Below, in pieces: positions 1-7,301 of a stretch of DNA of 14,544 nt (positions within the stretch are counted from its first letter, which is position 1; each line of letters starts with the position of its first letter). This stretch comes from Ornithomonoglobus_A sp045537455 (lineage in GTDB: Bacteria; Bacillota; Clostridia; UBA1381), in assembly GCA_045537455.1 (NCBI GenBank), contig JAZSPM010000199.1:1-14544 (forward strand), written 5' to 3'. A model generated the notes under the pieces. The model did no database searches. It was not told the origin of the DNA and was given only the letters and a program-made list of their open reading frames with translations. The position numbers were made by a program, and so were the translations under genes.

Positions 1-726
1 GAAAATGAGGGTGAGCTTGATGTGCATGAAAGTGAGCTTATAAAGAATGCCATTGAGTTCAATGATATAGAAGTTATTGACATACATACTAACAGAGTTG
101 ACGTTGTTGCTGTAGATATGGAGTCAAGCAACGAGGAGATAGCTGTAGTATTCCGTGAAAACGGATATTCGCGTTTACCTGTATATAAGGATTCTATTGA
201 TAATATCATAGGTATTCTTAATCAGAAGGACTTTAATAATGCTGTAAATGACGGACTTTCTGTTGAACAGGTTATGGGAGAACCGGTATTTGTAGTGCCT
301 TCTATGAAAATATCACAGCTTCTTACTTTGCTTCAAAAGGAAAAGTCTCATATGGCTGTAATAATTGACGAGTACGGTGGTACTGTCGGTATTGTTACAT
401 TAGAGGATATTCTTGAAGAATTAGTAGGAGAAATCTGGGATGAGCATGACGAGGTTATAGAAAGTATTGAGCAGATTGGCGAAAATACTTATAAAGTGCT
501 TTGTAGTTCAGACCTTGATAATATGCTTGATAAGTTTGAAATCAAAGATGAGCTTGATTTTTCAACTGTCGGCGGCTGGGTAATTGATACCTTTGAGCGA
601 ATCCCTGAGGTGGGAGAAAGCTTTGATTATGAAAATCTTCATGTTACGGTTTCCAAGCGTGATTCAAGACACGTTCTTGAGGTTACTGTAGAGGTTACGG
701 AGCCTCAGGAGGAAACAGAGGAATAA
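1..726 (+). CDS. CBS-pair / CorC-HlyC domain transporter (CNNM/TlyC-type 'hemolysin' family), C-terminal part
   Basis: The reading frame is open from the first base, so the gene starts upstream of the window; 241 codons are visible. The visible part begins with the linker after the expected DUF21/CNNM membrane domain (ENEGELDVHESELIKNAIEF). It continues with CBS domain 1 (about residues 35-80, with YSRLPVY) and CBS domain 2 (about 95-145, with AVIIDEYGGTVGIVTLEDILEE). The last 75 residues are the CorC_HlyC domain (STVGGWVIDTFERIPEVGE). Family members with this order are membrane proteins linked to Mg2+/Co2+ export or homeostasis; the old name hemolysin is misleading. CBS pairs usually bind adenine nucleotides and gate the membrane domain. 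An acidic tail (EPQEETEE) ends the protein. A terminator follows at once. The family is clear, the transported ion is not. Confidence 0.9.
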   Translation, partial: ENEGELDVHESELIKNAIEFNDIEVIDIHTNRVDVVAVDMESSNEEIAVVFRENGYSRLPVYKDSIDNIIGILNQKDFNNAVNDGLSVEQVMGEPVFVVPSMKISQLLTLLQKEKSHMAVIIDEYGGTVGIVTLEDILEELVGEIWDEHDEVIESIEQIGENTYKVLCSSDLDNMLDKFEIKDELDFSTVGGWVIDTFERIPEVGESFDYENLHVTVSKRDSRHVLEVTVEVTEPQEETEE

Positions 727-727
727 A

Positions 728-764
728 AAATAAATGGGCGTCTGTTGTCAGATGCCCTTTATTT
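728..764 (+). terminator. Intrinsic terminator after the CBS-domain gene
   Basis: The stem GGGCGTCTG (736-744) pairs with CAGATGCCC (749-757), with one G-T pair, across a TTGT loop. It is flanked by AAATAAA on the left and TTTATTT on the right, which can extend the helix after one unpaired base. It sits 10 nt after the stop codon. The T-rich 3' side is interrupted by one A, and the symmetric A/T flanks could let it work in both directions. Confidence 0.75.
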
Positions 765-792
765 GTGAAAAGTATAAAAGGGAAGTGATTTT

Positions 793-2130
793 GTGAATTT
801 ACCTGAAAAGTTTTGTCTGAGGATGAAAGAAATGCTTGGCTCAGAATATGACAGCTTTTTAGAAGCCTGTGAGCAGTCACCCGTTTTTTCGGGTTTAAGA
901 ATTAATACAATGAAAACTGACGGCGAGAAAATTTTTGATGTGTTTGGTGATATGCAGTCTGTTCCGTGGTGTCGTGAGGGTTTTTATGCTGATAAATCAA
1001 AAATATCGGGAAATCATCCATATCATATGGGAGGATTGTTTTATTTTCAGGAGCCGTCAGCAATGGTTGCGGTATCAGCTTTGCCGATAGATGAAGGTGA
1101 TTTTGTGCTTGATTTATGTGCCGCTCCGGGTGGGAAATCCACTCAGGCAGGAGTTAAGCTTAATAATACGGGTTTGTTGGTGTCGAATGAAATTATAAAA
1201 AAGCGTTCGGAGATTTTGTCGGAAAACATTGAGCGTTTTGGATTTAAAAATACAGTTGTTACAAACGAATCACCTCAAAAGCTTGCAGAAAAATATCCTG
1301 AGTTTTTTGATAAAATAATAGTCGATGCTCCGTGCAGCGGTGAGGGAATGTTCAGAAAAGAGCCTCAGGCAGTTACGGAGTGGAGTGTTGAACATGTTGA
1401 ATCGTGTGCCGTAAGACAGCGAAATATTCTTGATTGTGCAGTGAAGATGCTTAAAAAAGACGGTATGCTGATTTATTCTACTTGCACCTTTGCACTTGAA
1501 GAAAATGAAGAAAACGCACATTATTTGATTAACGAGCATGGATTAACCTTGCAGAAAATCAGCCTTGAAGGGATTTCGGAAGGAATAAATATGCCGGAAG
1601 CAGGGAGGCTGTTTCCTCACAGGCAGCAGGGAGAAGGACATTTTACTGCACTGTTTAAAAAGGAATACGGAGGAGAAAATGCAGAGCCGCTAAAAAAGCG
1701 TAATAAAGATACTGAAATTAAAACGGCAGAAAAGCTGTATCGTGAATTTGAAAATAAATTTTTGAATATCAAAATGGACGGAGAATTTTATCTGTTTGGC
1801 GAAAGGCTCTATCTTATGCCGTTTGCTGTTGATATAGATAAAATAAAAGTAGTTCGTTTAGGGCTTCTTTTGGGTGAATGTAAGAAGAATCGCTTTGAGC
1901 CTTCTCATGCACTTGCTTTGGCTTTAAAAGCACAGGATTTTAAAAATACTGTTAATTTGCCGCATGATGATAAATTGCTTGCTCAATATATGGGCGGAAA
2001 TGTTATACCATGCGATAAAAACGGATATACGGCAGTGCTTGCGGACGGTTACCCTATTGGATGGGGCAAGGCGTCAGGTGGGATGCTTAAAAATCATTAT
2101 CCTAAATATTTAAGAATACAAAACGGCTGA
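793..2130 (+). CDS. RsmB/RsmF-type RNA cytosine-C5 methyltransferase (NOL1/NOP2/Sun family)
   Basis: This 445-residue protein is a predicted SAM-dependent m5C methyltransferase acting on rRNA or tRNA in the cytoplasm. The SAM-binding motif DLCAAPGGKSTQ is at about 107-118. The two conserved cysteines are in DAPCSGEGMF (C181) and STCTF (C231); in this family the second attacks C6 of the target cytosine and the first helps release the product. The C-terminal 150 residues after the catalytic core match the extra RNA-binding/PUA-like region of RsmF (YebU) proteins, ending in GYPIGWGKASGGMLKNHYP. The start is GTG at 793, preceded by a GGGAAGTGA ribosome binding site. The overall plan is RsmF-like rather than RsmB-like because there is no N-terminal NusB domain. 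The exact modified nucleotide cannot be read from the sequence. It has its own terminator. Confidence 0.9.
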   Translation: MNLPEKFCLRMKEMLGSEYDSFLEACEQSPVFSGLRINTMKTDGEKIFDVFGDMQSVPWCREGFYADKSKISGNHPYHMGGLFYFQEPSAMVAVSALPIDEGDFVLDLCAAPGGKSTQAGVKLNNTGLLVSNEIIKKRSEILSENIERFGFKNTVVTNESPQKLAEKYPEFFDKIIVDAPCSGEGMFRKEPQAVTEWSVEHVESCAVRQRNILDCAVKMLKKDGMLIYSTCTFALEENEENAHYLINEHGLTLQKISLEGISEGINMPEAGRLFPHRQQGEGHFTALFKKEYGGENAEPLKKRNKDTEIKTAEKLYREFENKFLNIKMDGEFYLFGERLYLMPFAVDIDKIKVVRLGLLLGECKKNRFEPSHALALALKAQDFKNTVNLPHDDKLLAQYMGGNVIPCDKNGYTAVLADGYPIGWGKASGGMLKNHYPKYLRIQNG

Positions 2131-2152
2131 TGCAAATGCATCAGCCTGTTTT
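2125..2152 (+). terminator. Intrinsic terminator whose stem contains the methyltransferase stop codon
   Basis: A perfect 9-bp stem, GGCTGATGC (2125-2133) and GCATCAGCC (2138-2146), with an AAAT loop, is followed by TGTTTT. AAAAC upstream can pair with GTTTT downstream after one bulged T. The stop codon TGA (2128-2130) lies inside the left arm. Confidence 0.85.
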
Positions 2153-2156
2153 AGTT

Positions 2157-2182
2157 GGGGGGACCCCCGCATTGTGCGGGGG
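2157..2182. repeat. GC-rich hairpin in an AT-rich intergenic region
   Basis: GGGGGG is followed by A and then a perfect 8-bp inverted repeat, CCCCCGCA (2164-2171) and TGCGGGGG (2175-2182), with a 3-nt loop. It lies between the convergent methyltransferase and HtrA genes, just after a complete terminator, so it is not needed for termination. Its base composition stands out from the flanks. It may be a copy of a dispersed intergenic repeat, but only one copy is in the window. Confidence 0.5.
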
Positions 2183-2192
2183 CATATGAAAA

Positions 2193-2223
2193 AAAGGATG
2201 GTATACAGCCGAGTTTCACGGCT
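2193..2223 (-). terminator. Possible weak terminator of the HtrA gene
   Basis: Read on the minus strand, AGCCG (2223-2219) and CGGCT (2211-2207) form a 5-bp stem with a 7-nt loop, about 30 nt after the HtrA stop. A run of seven Ts follows, but about 10 nt beyond the stem, which is farther than usual. The call is tentative. Confidence 0.3.
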
Positions 2224-2252
2224 ATAGTCTATAAAATGTTATTAGCTTAATA

Positions 2253-3596
2253 TTATCTGAAGAAGAAATCGAACAGACCGCCAAATGGGTCGTAGCCATA
2301 GCCGTTGTCAGGTATAACCTGTTGCTGTTGCTTCTGTTGTGGCTGTTCCTGTTGTACAATTTCTGCATCTTCAATAGTGTCGGTCAACTTAACGTCAACC
2401 TCGATTGTTTCTCCGTCACGAAGAATTTTAAATCTTAAAGAATCGCCTATCTGCTTCTTATCACGAAGGTCATTTATTTCGTCTACAGAGGCAACCTTGT
2501 TTCCGTCAACCTCCATAATCATATCATTTGCCTTTAAGCCTGCCTGTTCTGCACCGCTGCCCTTTACAACACCTGCTATGAACAGACCGTACTGCGTTTC
2601 GCTGATGTTAAGTCCTACATATGGGCGGCTAACACGTCCTGATTCCATAAGACTGTCAATAATAGGTCTTGCTTCTGATATTGCAATAGCAAAGCCCATG
2701 CCTTCGACGCCTGAGGTTGAAAGCTTAACTGAGTTGATACCAATAACCTCACCGTATTGATTAATCAAAGCACCGCCTGAGTTACCTGAGTTGATTGCGG
2801 CGTCTGTCTGGATAAGGTTATAGGTTCTGTTGTCTATATTCATAATTCTGTTTACGGCACTGATGATACCTGCCGTTACAGAACCGCTGAACTCCATGCC
2901 CATCGGATTACCTATGGCAACTGCAAGCTCGCCGACCTGCACTGCTGTTGAGTCTCCTAATGTTGCAGGTGTAAGCTCTTTGTCAGTGTCAACCTTTAAT
3001 ACTGCAAGGTCTGTTTTTGCGTCCTGACCAACGAGCTTAGCGGTTATTTCATCGCCTGTATTTAAAATTATGGAGATATCTGTAGCACCCTCGATAACGT
3101 GCTGATTTGTTACTATATATCCGCTTTCGTTCAGAATTATTCCCGAACCGCTTCCCTGTTCAACTGTTCCATCTTCAGAAGCCGATGGGTCCTGATAGTA
3201 ATAATATCTTCCACTGAACGGGTCGTAATATTTTTGTGCACTTACCTTTGCTTTGTTTATAACTCCTACAACACTCGGACCAACCTTGCTTGCAATTTCA
3301 GGAACTGTAAGAACCTGCTTGCCGTTTTTGTATGTTGTTGTAAGAGAAGCATCTGTTGATGCACTGTTCTCAGTTGTAGTAAGCTGTGCCGGAGTTGATG
3401 CTGTAATCAACTGCTTTTCCTGTGCGTTTTTTGTTATAAGGTAAAAACCTGTTCCGCACACTCCTGCTGTAAATACGCTTGCTATAAGAGCAGAAAGAAT
3501 TGCGGTCGGTAATATCCTGTTTTTCTTCTTTTTCTTTTTAGCCGGAGCATCGTATACAATTAAATCTGTAGAATCGGTGTATGGATATTTTTTCAT
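2253..3596 (-). CDS. HtrA/DegP-family serine protease, membrane-anchored, one PDZ domain
   Basis: The start is the ATG at 3596, because GGGAGGAATT lies just upstream; an in-frame start 63 nt earlier has no such site. The protein is 447 residues. A short N-terminal cytoplasmic part ending in a lysine run (about 20-26) precedes one membrane segment (about 29-54), so the protease should lie outside the membrane. The trypsin-like domain has the triad His166 (TNQHVIEG), Asp196 (KTDLAVL) and Ser273 (GNSGGALIN). A PDZ domain covers about 325-405 (GSGAEQAGLKANDMIMEVDG). Such proteases degrade or refold damaged exported proteins. The tail is unusual: a glutamine-rich stretch (415-426), then YGYDPFGG and a very aromatic end, FDFFFR. 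The motif YDPFSG also occurs at about 134-139 next to YYYY. The gene stands alone, divergent from the glycosyltransferase operon. Confidence 0.93.
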   Translation of the reverse strand: MKKYPYTDSTDLIVYDAPAKKKKKKNRILPTAILSALIASVFTAGVCGTGFYLITKNAQEKQLITASTPAQLTTTENSASTDASLTTTYKNGKQVLTVPEIASKVGPSVVGVINKAKVSAQKYYDPFSGRYYYYQDPSASEDGTVEQGSGSGIILNESGYIVTNQHVIEGATDISIILNTGDEITAKLVGQDAKTDLAVLKVDTDKELTPATLGDSTAVQVGELAVAIGNPMGMEFSGSVTAGIISAVNRIMNIDNRTYNLIQTDAAINSGNSGGALINQYGEVIGINSVKLSTSGVEGMGFAIAISEARPIIDSLMESGRVSRPYVGLNISETQYGLFIAGVVKGSGAEQAGLKANDMIMEVDGNKVASVDEINDLRDKKQIGDSLRFKILRDGETIEVDVKLTDTIEDAEIVQQEQPQQKQQQQVIPDNGYGYDPFGGLFDFFFR

Positions 3597-3772
3597 GTTT
3601 AATTCCTCCCGTATTTTTAAGTAAATCCTTTTTTCGTTTATAATGCTATAATACAACATATATTTTACCTGCGTATGAATTGAAAATTAAAAAACTGTAA
3701 CAAAATTATGAACAAAAAATTAACAACAAAAACATGATTTTACAAATATGAATAAATATAGTAATAAATAAT

Positions 3773-3801
3773 TTGACAAAACGGACTGAATATAATATAA
3801 T
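3773..3801 (+). promoter_or_regulatory. Consensus sigma-A type promoter of the glycosyltransferase operon
   Basis: TTGACA (3773-3778) and TATAAT (3796-3801) are separated by exactly 17 nt; a second overlapping TATAAT begins at 3791. It lies about 30 nt before the TTG start of the first glycosyltransferase gene. Both boxes match the consensus fully, so strong housekeeping transcription is likely. Confidence 0.85.
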
Positions 3802-3816
3802 GTATAAAAAGGGTAC

Positions 3817-3822
3817 AGGAGG
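3817..3822 (+). promoter_or_regulatory. Ribosome binding site deciding a TTG start
   Basis: AGGAGG is placed 8 nt before TTG at 3831. There is no ATG or GTG nearby in frame, and the family motif ISIVVPCYNE begins at residue 4 from this TTG, so the non-ATG start is well supported. Confidence 0.85.
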
Positions 3823-3830
3823 TAAAAGGA

Positions 3831-4760
3831 TTGGATAAAATATCTATAGTTGTTCCGTGTTATAATGAAAAAGAAGCAATACCTATATTTTATACAGAGC
3901 TTAATAAAATTATACCGAAGCTTAATACTGATTATGAACTGATTTTTATTGATGACGGTTCATCGGACGGAACACTTAAAGAAATAAAAGAACTTGCAAA
4001 AAAAGATGATAAGATAAAATATATTTCATTTTCACGTAATTTTGGCAAAGAATCAGCGATGTTTGCCGGACTCGAAGCCGCAAATGGAGACTATACTGCT
4101 ATAATGGACGCCGATTTGCAGGATCCGCCCGAGCTTTTGATACAGATGTATGATGAAATAAAAAGCGGAGAATATGATTGTATAGCCACACGCAGAGCCA
4201 CAAGAAAAGGCGAGCCGCCTGTAAGATCATTTTTTGCAAAAATGTTTTATAAGCTTATAAATAAAATTTCGTCAACTGAGATTGTGGACGGTGCAAGAGA
4301 TTTCAGGCTGATGACCAGAGAAATGGTTAAGGCAGTTCTTAGCTTAAAGGAATATAACCGTTTTTCAAAAGGTATTTTCAGTTGGGTTGGTTATAAGACA
4401 AAATGGCTTTCGTATGATAATGTAGAACGCAGTGCAGGAAAGACAAAATGGAGCTTTTCAAAGCTGTTTTTATACTCTATTGACGGAATTATGGCTTTTT
4501 CAACAGCACCGCTTTCTATCGCGTCGGTGCTTGGGATTATCTGCTGTATACTTGCAATTATAATGATAATTGTTGTTATAGTAAAAACACTTATATGGGG
4601 CGACCCTGTGGCAGGTTATCCTTCACTTGTGTGTATTATATTTATGCTTTCAGGTGTACAGCTGTTCTCTATAGGAATTATCGGACAGTATTTGTCAAAA
4701 ACATATATGGAAAGTAAAAACAGACCTATTTATATAACAAAGGAGAGTAATATACAGTGA
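3831..4760 (+). CDS. Family 2 glycosyltransferase, GtrB/DPM1-like polyprenyl-phosphate glycosyltransferase
   Basis: This 309-residue protein has a GT-A catalytic domain at about 1-215 and two membrane segments at about 229-256 and 263-293. Visible motifs are VVPCYNE, DDGSSDGT (41-48), the metal-binding DADLQDPPE (from 93), GARDFRLM (154-161) and RSAGKTKW (200-207). This is the plan of bactoprenol glucosyltransferases (GtrB, CsbB) and dolichyl-phosphate mannose synthase-like enzymes. They move a sugar from a nucleotide donor to polyprenyl phosphate on the inner face of the membrane. The start is TTG. The next gene overlaps it by 4 nt, so the two are probably translated together and work as a pair. 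The sugar cannot be predicted. Confidence 0.9.
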   Translation: MDKISIVVPCYNEKEAIPIFYTELNKIIPKLNTDYELIFIDDGSSDGTLKEIKELAKKDDKIKYISFSRNFGKESAMFAGLEAANGDYTAIMDADLQDPPELLIQMYDEIKSGEYDCIATRRATRKGEPPVRSFFAKMFYKLINKISSTEIVDGARDFRLMTREMVKAVLSLKEYNRFSKGIFSWVGYKTKWLSYDNVERSAGKTKWSFSKLFLYSIDGIMAFSTAPLSIASVLGIICCILAIIMIIVVIVKTLIWGDPVAGYPSLVCIIFMLSGVQLFSIGIIGQYLSKTYMESKNRPIYITKESNIQ

Positions 4761-6151
4761 AAAAATCTTATAAAATAGCTTTTATAATTGTTTTTGCATT
4801 GGCTGCGTGTGCTTATCTTGGATTGTCCTTCAGTACAAGCGTATGGTATGACGAAGCATATACCATGGCTATGGTGAAGCACAGCCTTGCGGATATTTGC
4901 AGTATTACTGCTCAGGACGTTCATCCGCCGCTGTATTATATACTGTTAAAAATATTTATAGCACCTTTCGGATACAGCATTTTTATGGCTAAGATATTTT
5001 CTGTGCTTCCGTTGTTATTGCTTATTTTGCTCGGATATGTTAAGCTTACGGAGTTTTTTGACAGAAAAACAGGCTTTCTTTTTGCTTTGATGACGGCTTT
5101 TTTGCCTGTTATGACAACGTATGCTGTTGAACTGAGAATGTACGGGTGGGCGGCACTGTTTGTTACAGGCTGTGCATTGTATGCTTATGGGGCGTATAAA
5201 GACGAAGATAGTACAGATTATTTCATATTTACCATGTTTGGCGTGCTTGCGGCATACACGCATTATTTTGCACTTGTTTCGGCAGGTATTGTATATATAA
5301 TACTGCTGATTGGCTGTATAAGAAAAAAACAGTTCAGAAAATTTATAATATCATGTGCCGTAACTGTAGTTCTTTATCTTCCGTGGCTAACTGCTTTTAT
5401 TTCTCAGCTTGCTGAAAAAGTGACCAATGAATACTGGATAGCACCCATAACTGTAAAAACCGTACTTAATTATTTTACTGTATGGTTCGGATGCGGAAGC
5501 TATACAGATGCTTTCGTCTGGCTTGTGCTTGTGGCGGCAGTCGGTGCGGTTATGTTCCTTATTTTAGATGGTAGCAAAAAACACAAAATTGCGGCGATTT
5601 GTGCGGTGGCGGTATTTATAATGACAAATGTTGTAGGAATTATCGCTTCAATAGCAGTAAGACCTGTATTTATAGAAAGATATGCAATCCCTGCACTTCC
5701 GTTATTTCTTATGGCGGTTGCAATCGGAATTGGCGTAAGCACAAAAACCGTATTTACTATGGTTCTTGTAATATTTACAGGCGGTTTTATTTTGAACTAT
5801 CCCACAGCTATAGACAATGAATATAATGCAGCTGAGGAGCATATTGAATGGTGTCTTAACGATGCAGATTATGAAGCATTGATATGCTATGTTGATTCGC
5901 ATTTGTATGGAGTTTTGAGTCATTATGCAGATGATGCACCTGTTTACAGACCTAAGCTTTCAAAGGGCTCGCCGTTTGAGAATATTCATGCTCTGTCAAG
6001 CTTTGATGCACAAAAGTGTCAATGGGCGGCTTTGTTCGTTCAGGCAGGGAACGGAATACCTCAGGATTTACCCGGACATTTCAATGCGGAATATGTGAGA
6101 ACTATATCAACCTACGGAATAGACTGTGATATGTATAATTTATGGAAATAA
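4757..6151 (+). CDS. GT-C membrane glycosyltransferase, family 39/ArnT-like
   Basis: This 464-residue polytopic membrane protein has roughly ten hydrophobic segments up to about residue 350 and a soluble C-terminal part of about 110 residues. The first outside loop carries the acidic WYDEAYT (30-36), and DVHPPLYY follows at about 54-61. A later ERYAIPALPLF fits the RYxxPxxP pattern of this superfamily. These enzymes use a polyprenyl-linked sugar and transfer it to a lipid, protein or polymer outside the membrane. The GTG start overlaps the stop of the family 2 gene (GTGA), with AAAGGAG 11 nt upstream. The likely job is to use the lipid-linked sugar made by that neighbour. The acceptor is unknown; no flippase gene is visible nearby. 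A terminator follows. Confidence 0.82.
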   Translation: MKKSYKIAFIIVFALAACAYLGLSFSTSVWYDEAYTMAMVKHSLADICSITAQDVHPPLYYILLKIFIAPFGYSIFMAKIFSVLPLLLLILLGYVKLTEFFDRKTGFLFALMTAFLPVMTTYAVELRMYGWAALFVTGCALYAYGAYKDEDSTDYFIFTMFGVLAAYTHYFALVSAGIVYIILLIGCIRKKQFRKFIISCAVTVVLYLPWLTAFISQLAEKVTNEYWIAPITVKTVLNYFTVWFGCGSYTDAFVWLVLVAAVGAVMFLILDGSKKHKIAAICAVAVFIMTNVVGIIASIAVRPVFIERYAIPALPLFLMAVAIGIGVSTKTVFTMVLVIFTGGFILNYPTAIDNEYNAAEEHIEWCLNDADYEALICYVDSHLYGVLSHYADDAPVYRPKLSKGSPFENIHALSSFDAQKCQWAALFVQAGNGIPQDLPGHFNAEYVRTISTYGIDCDMYNLWK

Positions 6152-6153
6152 AC

Positions 6154-6187
6154 AAAAAGGCTTCTCGTTAATGAGAAGCCCTTTTCT
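6154..6187. terminator. Bidirectional terminator between convergent genes
   Basis: The perfect 8-bp stem GGCTTCTC (6159-6166) and GAGAAGCC (6173-6180) has a 6-nt loop. AAAAA precedes it and CTTTTCT follows it, so it has a T-run in both directions. It sits between the stop codons of the GT-C gene (plus) and the SGNH lipoprotein gene (minus) and can serve both. Confidence 0.85.
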
Positions 6188-6196
6188 ATTTCAATA

Positions 6197-7144
6197 TTAC
6201 TCACTCATTTTTAATAATTCCTTTTCATATAAGCGTTTTGCCCATTTTCTGTACATATTCTGCGTAAAATGAAGCCCGTCTGTTGTGAGCATTTCGTCGG
6301 ATAAAACCTTAACACACCATGATTCCTGCAATATTTCGGATATATGAAGGTCATGTACGTAATCTGAAAGTGAGCGTATGTAGTTGTTTGTCTTGTCAAA
6401 ATCCTCGCGTGAAACAGACGCATAGCCTGCGGCTGATGCTTTTGCTTCGTTTGCGTACGGAATAAGTGTAATGTATATATCAGCATTTTGAGCAATGTTT
6501 TTCAGAAAAACCAAAAGCTCGCCGTAGTCGGAATAAATATCTTCGCCTCTGTCGTTTGAGCCAAGAGTAATTATTATTTTTTCAATATCAGCAGTAACAT
6601 AGTCGTAAGCATAATCCTGAATTTCCTGCTTTACCTCCATGGCGTGTACACCTGAATGTGCAAAAACTCTTGCACCATTTAAGTCTGCAGATGAATACAA
6701 ACCGCAGGTGAGTGAATCGCCGATTAAAAGAGTGTTATAATTAGGCTTTTCAGGATTGCCGGGATACAGTATCGCAGTTGCACCGTTGATGCTTGATCTG
6801 TATGCTTCACTTCCTTCACCGATGGAATCAATGTCTATTTCAAGCTCAGGAACAGCGGTTGCTTTGGGGGTTGAAGTAGCTTTTGCCGCTTTTGATTTTG
6901 CAGGAACGGCAGTTCTAAGAACTCTTTTTACTGTTGCACGTATAGGTGCTTTTGTTGCCTGAGGTGATGGAGTTGCGGATGCAACAGGCACGGCTGTTGG
7001 TTCTTCTGTGCTGTTCAGCTCTGCTTCTATTACTGTACGTCGTTCATCAATATTTGACTGTGCAATATCGTTAATCATGCTTGATTTTGAGCCGCAGCCC
7101 GATATAATCAGCAATATAAACGATAATATCAATAGTTTTTTCAT
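6197..7144 (-). CDS. SGNH/GDSL-family hydrolase, predicted lipoprotein
   Basis: The start is ATG at 7144, with GGAAGTGA just upstream and a promoter at the right distance; an in-frame start 57 nt earlier would bury the signal peptide and overlap the promoter. The protein is 315 residues. Residues 1-17 form a lipoprotein signal (KKLLILSFILLIISGC), with Cys17 the predicted lipidated residue. A linker rich in Ala, Pro, Thr and Lys (about 47-99) probably spans the wall. The SGNH domain has block I IGDSLT (Ser144), block III TLGSND (Asn197) and block V TDGLHF (Asp289, His292). Family members are esterases or acyltransferases acting on acetylated sugars, lipids or peptidoglycan; the substrate cannot be read here. 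It is convergent with a glycosyltransferase pair, which hints at an envelope glycan but does not prove it. Confidence 0.85.
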   Translation of the reverse strand: MKKLLILSFILLIISGCGSKSSMINDIAQSNIDERRTVIEAELNSTEEPTAVPVASATPSPQATKAPIRATVKRVLRTAVPAKSKAAKATSTPKATAVPELEIDIDSIGEGSEAYRSSINGATAILYPGNPEKPNYNTLLIGDSLTCGLYSSADLNGARVFAHSGVHAMEVKQEIQDYAYDYVTADIEKIIITLGSNDRGEDIYSDYGELLVFLKNIAQNADIYITLIPYANEAKASAAGYASVSREDFDKTNNYIRSLSDYVHDLHISEILQESWCVKVLSDEMLTTDGLHFTQNMYRKWAKRLYEKELLKMSE

Positions 7145-7172
7145 TTTATCACTTCCAAAATTTGATAAATAA

Positions 7173-7201
7173 ATTTTAACATATATTGGATTAAAAGTCA
7201 A
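7173..7201 (-). promoter_or_regulatory. Promoter of the SGNH lipoprotein gene
   Basis: On the minus strand TTGACT (7201-7196) and TAAAAT (7178-7173) are separated by 17 nt and end 28 nt before the chosen ATG. This also argues against the longer reading frame, whose start would lie at the -35 box. Confidence 0.75.
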
Positions 7202-7237
7202 GATAGCAAAAAATCTCCTGTTTTTTTATAAAAACAC

Positions 7238-7266
7238 TTGAAAAGTGACATGAAAAGTAGTATAAT
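7238..7266 (+). promoter_or_regulatory. Promoter of the leuCDB genes
   Basis: TTGAAA (7238-7243) and a perfect TATAAT (7261-7266) are separated by 17 nt. Transcription should begin near 7273, leaving a leader of only about 29 nt before leuC, too short for a T-box or peptide attenuator. Confidence 0.8.
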
Positions 7267-7301
7267 GTTAATATTAGTATATTTTAATGAGGTGAAAACA
7301 G

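Noticed and set aside
2305..2760. 151-codon open frame on the plus strand inside the HtrA gene
   Set aside because: It is antisense to the protease and PDZ domains; its Cys/Ser-rich start is the complement of the glutamine-rich tail.
7202..7301. T-box or leader-peptide attenuator for leuC
   Set aside because: The space after the promoter is about 29 nt, with no hairpin, T-run or TGGN box.
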